From Larimichthys crocea (lineage: Eukaryota; Chordata; Actinopteri; Sciaenidae): DNA of 64,000 nt. The notes under the pieces are model-generated. The model had not been told where the DNA came from. It did not search any database and saw only the letters and a list, made by a program, of their open reading frames with translations. Location: positions 14,312,773 through 14,376,772 of the forward strand of contig NC_040012.1 in the NCBI RefSeq assembly GCF_000972845.2, given 5' to 3'. The translations under genes and the position numbers were made by a program. Shown piece after piece: positions 22,546-33,107 of this stretch. The number at the start of each line of letters is the position of its first letter. Position 1 is the stretch's first letter.

Positions 22546-24785
22546 CGTTGACATCACTCAGGGAAGGTTGTGGAATCACTAAAAACTGTGTTTGGAAGAA
22601 CCAGCCGGGCATGCCGATCCAACTAAGATAGACCCTGGCCTTTTGTGTCCTTGTTTGCCACAGCCAAGGGCCTACTAAGGGCGTAAGACCTGGCTGTTGA
22701 AGCTACAAGGAAAAATTGAGCGCCCGTGGGATTCGTCTGGATGTATACAACTCACCTTTAAAGATGTATGGATAAGACATTCCAAGCATATTTTTTGCTA
22801 AAATTGGACATCTCAAATTGGAGCTCTTGTCCACTTTAAACATGCTGAATCACATATAAATCGGTCCAGATTCACAGCGACCATGTTTGAAAACAAATGT
22901 CTTGTAAATCAAAAATTTTCCAAGCGTCAAGTTTTCCCCTCCACAAGCCGATAGAAATGTAAAATACAAGTGATAAGCCATGATAACAGACACCTGGAAA
23001 TATTATATGGCACCCGACACGAGCATATCACAAAGCTCCGCTCGTAGTAAAGTAAATTGACTTCTTCTATATTAGGTTTTTATTGACATGGATTCATTAA
23101 CACAACTGGCTGGTTAAATATGTCATTGAACTTTATATTACTTTATAGTTATATATGGCCGATAAGGCCGATAATCATAAAGGCTGTAAAGAAACAGCAT
23201 TGGTAAAATTAAACTCTCCTGCTTCAGAACACACATTTATAGTTTGAAATCCATTTTCAACAACATATTAAAAAAACTAGTAAAACAACGGTAAAAACGT
23301 CCATAAGTTTTTTCAAAAATAAACAAAGCGCTGTGTGTGATGTTGGAATTTGATTGCCTTCGACTTTAAGAGAGTTAAACTAATCTTTTTTAAACCCACT
23401 AATTCTTTCCTCAGGGCCCACCAGTCTGTTCCCCTGTATCGTAAGGCTCAGACGAGAAACACATTTTTCCGGACGTTCTGGAGAAAAAACGCTTGTGCGG
23501 TTTTTCTCGTGCAGAATGTAAGTTTGAATTTAACTTATGTAAAAAAAAAGAGGTACTGTTGATTTCACCTTTATGTGGATATTTTACCGTATGGATCAAA
23601 ATTTTTGTCCGTATAATTGACATCTCTCTCGGGCTCTTCCTGAGGTTCTTCCCACCTTTTTTCCCTGTTAGAGGTTTTTTGTGGGCAGTTTTCCTCACCC
23701 GGAACCGGGGTCTAAGGGACAGAGGGTGTCACTCCCTGTACAGATTGTAGCCTCCGAGGCAAAGTGACTTTGTACTTTGGGCCTATACAATAAAATTTAT
23801 TTGATTTGATTTGATTATGATGAAAATGCCATATGAATGGCATATCAAATAAAATATACACATGTTTTGCTGAATGCTGAGCATTTTTCCCCAAAAGGTT
23901 AGATAAAATTATTCCTCTGTGATTTCTGCATGAATACTATATTACACGTTGTATTCTTTTACCTAAACTCTGCTGTTATGTCATATTACCTCCTTAGAGA
24001 GGTATCTGGAATTCGAATTGTGCCGAAAGGTCCTGTGATCAGGTGCGGGTTCGATATCCGAGGTGAACGCCTCCGTGATAGAGGACAGGTTGCCGATTGC
24101 CGTACCAACTCATCATCAGCGAGCGCTACTGGAAACTGCTCTCTAGGTAAGTGATACACATCATAACCCACACTGTATTTGATATTCTCCTGGTTCAAAC
24201 ACAAGTTCCCTGCGAGAAACAGCAACAACAATATCGTCATAGAGATTTTCAGGATAAAGTTAATTATTATTATTAGTGTATTCAAATTACACTACCACCA
24301 CAAGCTTGTATATAGCTTTGATGCTTGACACGTTATCATGAATTGCACTGCTTTTGTGCAAAGACCCATCCATCATGGAATAAATAAAATAAAATAAAAA
24401 TTAGATGAATTAGACGATTGATGATGTGAATTAGATTAGGACTACCGATGAATTTGGTTTCCTGCTGTGATACGATGTACATTATTATTATTATTTATAT
24501 ATTATTTTATTGTGACTTTAAGATACTCATCCATACAGCTGTATAACCTCCCACCGCTCTGTCCCCTCATGTAATTATTCAGACGGTATACCCGGAGCCT
24601 TCATCCCCACCCTGGAGAAACATGTGAACGTCGCTGACCCGACCGGTGGCGACGTCTTTGACGCGATTGGCACCCCAGCGGTCGTGCGCGCAACGCAGCG
24701 GAACCGGCAGCAACGCAGCGGGCACCCTCGCACGGAACGCAGCGGCAACCGGCAACAACGCAGCGGCTCCCGGCCAACACGGCGC
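22546..24785 (+). CDS. DOMON-repeat gene, unit 7 (forward, terminal, with Ala/Asn-rich tail)
   Basis: Exons i 22546-22765, ii 23415-23517, iii 23998-24146 and terminal iv 24593 to about 24785. Exon iv is open from DGIPGAFIPTLEKHVNVADP through DVFDAIGTPAV and then enters a GC-rich repeat (24680-24780) with AACGCAGCGG units. In one frame the repeat gives an Arg/Gln/Ser-rich peptide to a stop after SIKC. In the next frame it gives an Ala/Asn/Gly/Thr-rich peptide including RNAAATGNNAAAPG that stays open to 24888. The second is compositionally more like an extracellular linker and is shared with the mirrored copy at 15390-15500. Which frame is real depends on indels upstream. This is the array's 3' end. 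Confidence 0.62.
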
Positions 24786-24950
24786 AGCATCAAATGTTAG
24801 CTCATGGTACACAATAACCATTACATTTTTAGGTTCTAACAAACCTACATCAACAAATGGACTTTTGTTCAGTTGTCAAGGAAATTGATGTCATATGACT
24901 TCAGGATCCAGGATCAGCTTGTAAATAGACGTTGAGCAGACATTGCCAGC
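24785..24950 (+). other. Sequence after the terminal DOMON exon
   Basis: Continues from the Ala/Asn-rich repeat with a reading frame (SNVSSWYTITITFLGSNKP) open to 24888. Mirrored at 15240-15400 in the left arm, where the corresponding frame stops earlier. It may hold the end of the last exon. No polyadenylation signal was assigned. Confidence 0.35.
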
Positions 24951-25510
24951 TGCTGTCACCACGGGCAAACTGAACTTGGAGCTCAGTGTGAAATTTACTA
25001 TAGGCAAGCATACAGTTAACACACGATAAGATGACATTGATCCCACACTGGGGAAATTTAAGAGAATTAGAAGAAATTAAGAGCTTCCAAACGAAAATGA
25101 CCAAAGCAACCGTCTCATCCAGAACAGCTGCTATCTGAGCCTATTGAAAATCTGGATTGAATAGAAAACAGAGCATGTCATCAGCGTACAATGACATCTT
25201 ATGAATATTCTTATAGGGGTGCGTCTAATACCTGTCGTGACCTATGGATTGTAAGAAATCGAAAGCAACAATCGTCGGCATCAATGATATACTTACGAAC
25301 TCCCACTGAGATATCTGTAACAGAAGAGGTGCCTCTAATAGTCTATCGGAATTTTTGGTTGGTAAGAAATAAAAGCATATCGTCAGCGATACAAATGGTA
25401 CTGAGATACCTGTAACAGGAGGCATGCAAACTAAAAGCCTCTGCCAAAGACTGATAGCTAACACAAATATAGGGGGACAATAAAATGATCTTTTGCCAAT
25501 TGTTGTACAA
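24950..25510 (-). mobile_element. L1/Tx1-like RT relic (mirror copy)
   Basis: Reverse counterpart of 14690-15240 in the right palindrome arm. The minus strand reads LAEAFSLHA followed by ADDMLLFLTN around 25360-25460, again L1-type RT around the catalytic Asp pair, with the repeated catalytic-box segment and frameshifts. Confidence 0.6.
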
Positions 25511-26700
25511 CAGACAACAGTTGTACAATAGTATGTTGTTATACAATAAACTTCACCCCAACTGATGGATGCCTCACCCTTACACAAAGAATAAGAACCA
25601 AAACGTTTTCCTGACAAACTCGCTTTGCTCTTTCCTTGCCCGCTGTGCCGATCCTGCTGAGTGTCCTCGCACTGTTCATCATGCTGGGAGCCTAAGAGTC
25701 TCAGGGAGCTGTGGCCAGTTGGACACATGACGTGACGCTTATTGCACTGGATTTTACGCACGATGTCTTCACAACACTTATATCGAGCTCTTTTACTTAT
25801 CTTATTCTACGGTGTCTCAAGCATCCTTTTTTTTTGTGCACCAATTTGTACCTGAGAAGAAGCTACAGCTAAAAATTAATGATATTCAGGTTATTTGCAA
25901 CCTTCTTGTGGTTTTAGTGACTGGGGTGCAGTGAACTGTGTTTTGAGAATGTTAAAAATTCAGGCACTTAGTAGATTAATTGTGTTTTTTATAGTGAAGG
26001 AAATCTACCACACCACTTGCTTATCTTCCCAGCATTGCCTGTTTTAGAAAAGGTGCTGAAATTTGGTTTTGCACTTTATCTAGATCTGCCCTCTGGCACC
26101 ACAAGCAGTTTCTGCAATTACAGACTTCGTTGAACAAGTTTTAGCTGTATCTTGGCAGTAAGCTCAGTGTATGGGAAACCCCAGCCAGACATAAAAGTTA
26201 TTATATTTTATTACTTACATGCACTGTAACAGTAAAATATTTGTTTAAGGGATATCTAATGTCACTTAATCTAAAATAATAATAAGTTTAAACTACCGTT
26301 ATTTGGTTGTATCTTTGGTTCAGCTTTGTTTCCTCTACAAATACACTGACATCCCGAGGGTTTGGTTGAAAAACTTGTCTAACCATCAAGATGTTGCTTG
26401 GACCTTCAACTGGTGGCAGAGCAAATATTTTGACTTCACTTCAAATGAAAATTTTAAACAATCATTTTGAAGCTACACTGATTGTAATGATGTGCACCAG
26501 TGTACGATCACCTGTGAGGACTTGTAACGTTTTACGCCACCAAGTCAACAACACCAACTATTTCACTGATTTTATGAAACTGGATCATTTTTATTGGAGA
26601 AAATGTTTTCTGGTTTTCACTCTGATGTCCTCCGGCTGCTCCGCCTCAACTCTCTTATTTACCGGAGTTTCCTGATGGACAGTGAAGTAAACGCTTGCCA
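25510..26700. other. Right palindrome arm, no gene assigned
   Basis: Mirror of about 13440-14690. It includes the plus-strand counterpart (about 26350-26690) of the unrecognised coding-like fragment, here with more frame breaks (FNWW.QSKYFDFTS-like). Nothing else is supported. Confidence 0.45.
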
Positions 26701-29680
26701 GTGAGCTGCTTTTAGCTCATGTATAGCTGGGGCTGCCAGCTCGAGCACGGCAGCAGTGTTGGTGTGGTGTTCTTACAGGCATTTGTCCCACTGGACATAA
26801 GGAAGGTTTTCAGCGCAGAGCTGATTCATGCCAGAAAACCGGAGCTGGGCAATGTAATCAGGCTCAGCAGTCCTCTATCGGTACATGACAGAGGAGAAAA
26901 AGACTTAAGAGGAAGGAAGGCCCAAGAAGAGAAACAGGAGTCATGACCAGACAAGAGGTAAAATCTGGGACTACGCTTTTTAGTGGTTAGCAGGGCCGAT
27001 TTTGTGTGTGGCGCCCAAAAACACTCACAGGGCAACCACCACAATCACACGTACTGCCTCATAAACATGGAAAACACACATCACTTGACATTACAACAAC
27101 AACAAATTATTATTATTTAATTATAAATTATTTTGGAACAATTATTCGTATATTAATATGATATGGTAGTCAGCAGCAGATCCATGTCACTCGGATGATA
27201 GATAAACCTGGTGTGTAAGCAGAGGTCTGCCCCAGAATATGTTCAGATAATGACCCTGAAAAGTATAATACATTAGATTATTATTATTTTAACATATAAG
27301 GACTGAATTATGAATAGTTATGTTCATATGATATTTTCCATATGATGTTATTAACCAAACAACAAAGTGCAATGTATTCTCAGTGAAATATACAAATTAC
27401 TGATTCTCCAAATAATGCCAAATGAGATGGATGGTTTGTATGAGATAACAAAAATACAATTTAACATAGCTTGAAAGCAAATGCTATATAGCCTAGAACT
27501 ATTTGGGCCAATTTGGACATTTAATATGTTTCTGTATTAAAATAATATATCAAAAACAAATTTAATGTTTTCGCAATAAAACATTAGTAGCTAGTTAACA
27601 AGTAAAACTAGGACTCCTACTCATGTTATTGCTTTGGCCTTCTAGGTATTGTTGCTTCAACACTAGTGAAACAATGAATAACTACTAGTGCGTGGTGACT
27701 GAGTTAACCACAAGGCAAAAGATACTAATACATTACCATTATACAGAGATACTGTTATAGTTCATCCTTTCCTCATACAAGTGCAGTAGGGCTAAATAAT
27801 AACATAACAGATGCTTCTGCTCCCATAAAATAAAGATTGGATTTACTATAGAATTACAAAGATTTTGCTTATTTGAAACATACAGTTTTTTGAACTGCTT
27901 GCAAGTCTGTCATAGTCCATTCTTCATTCAAAGCTGTGTTTCCTGTCTACTTTTCACTTTTTTCGATATGGACATGGCAGTCGAGAGGCCGACTAGCGTA
28001 CCGCCTAGTTTATTATTCAGCTGCAATAACCTTGGCCCCTGCTGTGTTGTGATTGTCGTGATACAACTTGCAAGTGCTCTCATTATGCTCTCATGCTGTT
28101 TTTCGAATAACAGCATGCTGTGCGCTAATCTGATGAAATGAAATGAATATAGAACAGTCACATTATAACAATGTAGCCCTGCGGCTATTATTTCCGATTC
28201 ATCATATACAGATATTAAAAATGTTTTGTGTTGGTAAATAAATTAAATAGTTCTTGAGTGTAAATATGTTTAACAAAGGTCATGTCAATACAGTTAAAAG
28301 TTTTAAAAGTTAAATCCATATGATTGTATCAGCAACAAAACAGGAGACCAATTTGTTTGTGGTGGTATGAAGCCTCTCTTTCAATCTCTTATCTTTTGAA
28401 TGTAGGTAGCCGAGCCATCCTGTCCTCACCTTGTTCAGTAGGAGGGGCTTAGCCAATCTGTCCTCACCTTGTTCAGGTCGGGGGCTTAGCAATCTGTCCT
28501 CACCTTGTTCAGGTAGGAGGGGGCTTAGCCAATCCTGTCCTCACCTTGTTCAGGTAGGAGGGGCTTAGCCAATCCCTTTCCTCACCTTGTTTAGGTAGGG
28601 GTGCGTAGCCCAATCCTGTCCTCACCTTGTTCAGGTAGGAGGGCCTTAGCCCACCGACGTGCCGCAGCACTTAGCAACAGCAGAGGCTGCCTTATCGGTG
28701 TCCGAGCTGGATAGCTGTAAACTGTAAAAATACCCCTAACTCCCAGACGGACAGAGAGTCGTCCATTGTTTTATGTGTCAGACGCTCTGGAGCTGCCCAG
28801 AGATAAATTCCTGTGTTTTAAATGTACTCGGTACTGTTGTGTAATTGTCTTAAAGACGAGCTAAATTGCTGAATCGCTGCTACCTTTAGCTTTAGGCCTG
28901 CTCATAGACTTTCACATGGACTTCTTAAACGTTATTGGAGGCACCGCCAGTTATTTATATTATCACATTTATCACAGGTAGCGCCATCTCCAGACGAACT
29001 CAGGCCCCGTCCACTTATACTACAACACCCCAAATTATTGTCAGTCAATATTTCCTAGCTACATGGGACTGGAGGTTACACATACCTTTATCTTTTTGTC
29101 TTTCCGTCTCGTGTTTTCTTTTTTTTTTTTTTTTGTCCTTCTGCGCCACTCCTGAATGTTCTTTAGGAATATTGTAATTTCCCACACCAAGAAATAACAA
29201 TAGCCACAATGCCGCGTTTGTTAAAGTCTGTTTAAATTGTTACCGGTCATTGTAGTATATGTTTGAAATAAAAGAGAGGGTCAAAAAATCCTAAACACAC
29301 TCATGTGTCAATGGTTTGTGGCCCTAAACAACCGCATAGAGTGTTAGGTTATGCCAGCGGCCGGCCCTGGGCGAGAGCTTGGTGAAATAAAAAAGCGAAA
29401 AGCACAGACGCCGAGCTGGTCTGACTGCTTGTTGGACTAGTGAGTAATTCAAGCTGGCTGCTATGTCTTCTGTTGGGTTGAGCTTGCTGATGTTTGGCTG
29501 TTTAAACAACAAATACAAACTGTCCATATTTCCATAGTTACCACAGTGGTATTACACTCTGAAACTGAGCTGGTACCAATAACCAATTTATGTAGGACAG
29601 TAAGGACGGCTCAGTTCCAGTAAGTATTCCAGTAATAGTGGAATGCAACTATTACTAATTACATTATATATTACTATAAA
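26700..29680 (+). repeat. Segment S, copy 3 (forward)
   Basis: Forward copy matching 900-3885 over its whole length, including the minisatellite and the block TCACAGGTAGCGCCATCTCC. Its left part to about 27965 is the outer right arm of the palindrome. At 29680 it is interrupted by a hAT insertion, beyond which sequence continues at 30606. Copy 1 instead jumps at 3886 to hnrnpc flank. Confidence 0.75.
28418..28660 (+). repeat. 40-bp minisatellite (second array)
   Basis: About six copies of the CAGGTAGGAGGGGCTTAGCC-type unit, the counterpart of 2608-2877, with a different number and arrangement of single-base changes. Confidence 0.88.
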
Positions 29681-29875
29681 CAGGGCTGTTCAATCATTTA
29701 AAAAAAATTAACTAATTAACGCAAAAAATTCTGTATTAATCGCGATTAATCTATCAATAAATGTATCAATAAATTAAATGCATTTTTCTGAGACTGAAGC
29801 TAATGAATATTTATTTATGTAAAATGATCAAATTATAGAATAAACACAGAGAAAGTATACTTGAATTCATTTATT

Positions 29876-30088
29876 TTATTGGCTTAAGGTGCACATATGC
29901 ACAGTGCAAATAGAAAAAAAGCCAGAATGAGGAAAAACATACTGACGAGTTGCCACACTCCTGTAGTGTAAGACTGGGTGTTTTGCTTTGAGGTGATATG
30001 TTAAAGTTGTGTTACTTCTGTGGAATTTAAATTCGGATTTGCAAACTGTGCAATTGCCTTGTTTTTGTCCAACGGAGCCATCGGGCAA
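29876..30088 (-). pseudogene. hAT transposase N-terminal BED zinc-finger fragment
   Basis: A 70-codon reading with CTVCKSEF, then LTYHLKAKHP: a C-x2-C ... H-x4-H arrangement as in BED fingers, which bind the transposon ends. The RNase-H-like catalytic domain and the C-terminal dimerisation domain are absent, so the element is non-autonomous. Confidence 0.65.
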
Positions 30089-30159
30089 CTTTTTAAAATG
30101 AAATGTTCCCCCTAAAAAGTCCGTTCCTTATCCATCTTTACACCACCAGACTCTCCTTT

Positions 30160-30262
30160 AGTTAGGATAGATCATAGACACATATGCACAGACTCTCCTT
30201 TATTAGGTAGATCATAGACATATATACATAGACTCTCCTTTAGTTAGGATAATCATAGACAT
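30160..30262 (+). repeat. Short tandem repeat inside the hAT
   Basis: Two and a half to three copies of a unit of about 45 bp with AGACTCTCCTTTAGTTAGGA and ATCATAGACA. A second CAGGGCCGG hAT-like end lies nearby at 30366, so the element may be nested. Confidence 0.75.
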
Positions 30263-30829
30263 AATACACAGTAGCCTCACTGAGCATTTGGTCCGTTGTG
30301 CGATACGTTAACGTGTCCGCCATATTGGATGTGACAAGATCTGCCCGTAACAAATAATACAAGCAGGGCCGGTTTTAGCTATGGGCGATTGAGGGCGCAG
30401 TCTCCGTGAGGGGCTTTAAGTTATGCCTCTTATACACCCATTCACACACACACTAATATATCTGGGGAACAAGCTCTACTTGCCACATCCAAAATGGCGG
30501 CCGCCACCGGAAGTAAACAAAACCGTGTTAATTGCGTTAATTTTTTTAACGCGTTAATTCTTTAAAATTAATCGACAAAATTAACGCGTTAATTTTGACA
30601 GCACTACTATAAACTCAATCAACTTAAGTTGGCTGTGGTAGTTGAAAGCAAAAATATGCAATTGTAACCCCGATAAAAATACAGTGGGTTTACTAAATGT
30701 ATTTGTTATGGATTAGTGTGTATCAGTTCGTGTGTTAAATTCATGACAAAAGTATAATATAGTTGTAGTTTTCATGTGACCTCAAGAGGGCGCTTTAAGT
30801 ATGCTCAATGAGGAAAAGCAGTCAGCGTG

Positions 30830-31045
30830 CGTTGCATGCTGGGACGCAGACAAGCCAGAATTTGTCTGATACGGTGCTGTCGGAGATATTGCTAAGCGAA
30901 GTTGCCGCTGTTTTCTGCAAAAGCACGGTTTTATTTTCACAGTTACGACTCTGTATCATTTTTTGAGTTTTTTCGAGAGAGTGCCCGACACGACTGTAAC
31001 CGGAGGAGACACTTTGTTTTGTGTTTCTAAAAGAGGACTCCGGTG
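30830..31045 (+). promoter_or_regulatory. Candidate promoter and first exon (copy 1)
   Basis: Contains GCATGCTGGGA, which resembles one half of the ZNF143/Staf-type element. A GC-richer transcribed-looking stretch follows, ending in a strong donor (ACTCCG/GTGAGT). The counterpart in copy 2 is about 33325-33533. It lies upstream of the SAMD3-like gene on the same strand and could provide its noncoding first exon. Confidence 0.35.
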
Positions 31046-32639
31046 AGTTGCTGTACTGTGTTATGGTGCTATGCTACAACGCTAAGTTGCTAACAGCTAA
31101 TGACCGTGAGTTTTCAGTTATGCAGAATGTTGAACTGTAAAGCCATAAAAACCAATCGGAGTTGACTAAGTGTTTTTAAGATGTTGTAGCGAGTCAACAT
31201 GCTAAGTTGAGTTGAGGAAAAGTGCATTTAATTTACGAGTGTCGCGGGAATTTTCACTGCGTCATTCCGACGCCATGTTCAATGTTAGTGAGTGGAAAAG
31301 AGCGGTATGTGCTGAACGTAACCTGACTGTACACACAGAGGTTCGCTGATTTTTCTTAATGTAAATATATGTTTAAATTCATTTTTGAAACTGAAATATG
31401 TATTTTGTAAGTGTAATGTGAAACATGATTGAAAGGAGATCAGAGTTTATTTGTGTAACATGATTGATATAGTACTGTTAAAAAAAAACCCACACACATT
31501 AATGGTGACCTGAGGTTTTTTTTATGTCTCATAATGCAGTCACTCTTTCTTTGTGGTCAGTTTGTTACATTTGAGTAAGAGGAGAGAAAATAGATATAAA
31601 TCTGTACAGTAATATTGACTGCTAGTTAACTTTATGTTCTACTATGCAGATTGGGGTTTTTTTTAATGCCGAGTTGCTGAATCTACATCGAGTTGACCAG
31701 GGGTTTCTGTCTGAGAGCGGAACAGAGGGAGGCAGATTCCTTCATCTTCATCGTCGTCGTTGGAGAGTCGTCACCTGGAGGAAATATCCTGAACCAGCGC
31801 GCAGTAACATACTACACAAAAACTACTACCCGGGTAGACCACTACACACTGAACTTGAACTTGGACTAATACGGACTCCAACTAAACTTTTGACTGGACA
31901 AACTGAACTTTGATATCAGAACAGCTAAGAGCTGAGAGGACAATTTATTTTATTTTTTGTTTATTATTTTTGTTTATTGTTTTCATACCTTTGGGGTTTT
32001 GATCTCAACAAGTTCAACTTGAATTTTCAGTTGTGTGAAATAAACATTCTTGTGTTTACTACTAACCTTCCCTAGCTCCTTGAGACGAATTAAACGCAGT
32101 GAATATCTTTAGTGGTCTAAGCAAATCACTGAGGGTTACACAATGTCAGGTTTACTTGGCTTTGTTAGATACCCCTACTCAACTCTGTTTGTAAAACCGA
32201 ATAGAAGTCTGCACATCCCGTCTAATCTCGTTCACAATCAAGCAAGATTGCGTTGCCCCGCCGTTATCCTTTTCGTGCTCATGGAGAAACACACCTGGAT
32301 AAATCCCCAGCCATCCTAAATAATAGAGGTAAGTAAACACCTTTTTCCGGCTTGTACTACTTGTCTACAGTTCTACTTTTAGTGTAGTTCTGATTCTGAC
32401 GGTCCATACTACGTGATCTGTTTACCAGTTAGCTCGTTCGCTGCCGTTAGCATTGTTAGCTCGGTAGGCGTTCGACTGTAGCCGCACTAACGGAGCTAAC
32501 ACGAGAACCGCGGCTGTTTATTGAACGAGATGAGAGAGCGCTACAAATAACCTGTGTAAATTCCCAGATAGATTTGGGATTTTTTTTTTTTTTTTTTACA
32601 ATCGGGACTCATGTAAACATGACGTAGTCTTTGCTCATC

Positions 32640-32748
32640 GCTGCATCGCTCATTGGAAACATGACGTCGTGCCGTCTTTTCCGCTCAGTCGCCATGGAAA
32701 CATGACTTGCCGCCTTTTCCGCCAGTCGCCATGGAAACATGACGCTCT
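32640..32748 (+). repeat. 43-bp regulatory-type tandem repeat (copy 1, about 2.5 units)
   Basis: Degenerate units with CATGACGTCGTG, TTTTCCGC and GTCGCCATGGAAAC. See 35162-35340 for the fuller array. Confidence 0.7.
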
Positions 32749-33107
32749 GCCAGGGTGCAGCGTTTGGACCAGAGTGAAAACAAACCGTATGAGCTGAAAA
32801 TGAAAAAAAACTTATGACTGTTTATACACCAGTATGTATGAAAACTGTGAAAAATGTCTTTTTTTGCTGTGTTCACTGATGTGAAAGGTTTAACCCAACC
32901 AGGCCTCACACAATAATAGTCGCATAACATCCATGCAGGCGATCATGTTTTGGGCAATATGTAGTATTTCTAACTAACCCAAACTTACACAATATGTTTA
33001 GATACCATTTCTCCTCTGTACATCCACGTCATTAAATCTATAGGTGGCAGTAGCATACCTCTGTCAAAGTAAAAAAACTATGCACTATTACTATTACATT
33101 ATATATT

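Larger units (their letters stand above)
29681..30605 (-). mobile_element. hAT-superfamily element, internally deleted
   Basis: Begins CAGGGCTGTTCAA and ends TTGACAGCACT, imperfect terminal inverted repeats with the 5' CAG typical of hAT. It is flanked on both sides by ACTATAAA (29673-29680 and 30606-30613), an 8-bp target duplication. The unoccupied site survives at 33108-33115 in the neighbouring duplicate, which confirms the insertion. The ends are rich in ATTAACGC. Inside, the minus strand (29876-30088) encodes a BED-type zinc finger. Confidence 0.85.
30606..33107 (+). repeat. 2.5-kb tandem duplication, first copy
   Basis: Starts ACTATAAACTCAATCAACTT and repeats directly at 33108 with scattered indels. 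It contains a promoter-like CpG block, an apparent 5' exon ending ACTCCG/gtgagt near 31042, an exon-like stretch ending in AATAAA near 32040, and a cluster of 43-bp regulatory-type repeats. The 89-codon reading at 31644-31913 has no recognisable domain and is altered in the second copy, so it is not called. Confidence 0.85.

Noticed and set aside
24646..24888. Antifreeze-glycoprotein-like Ala/Thr-rich sequence
   Set aside because: The tail has mixed Asn, Gly and Pro and a repeat of a different length; it lacks regular Thr-Ala-Ala units, so that identity is not supported.
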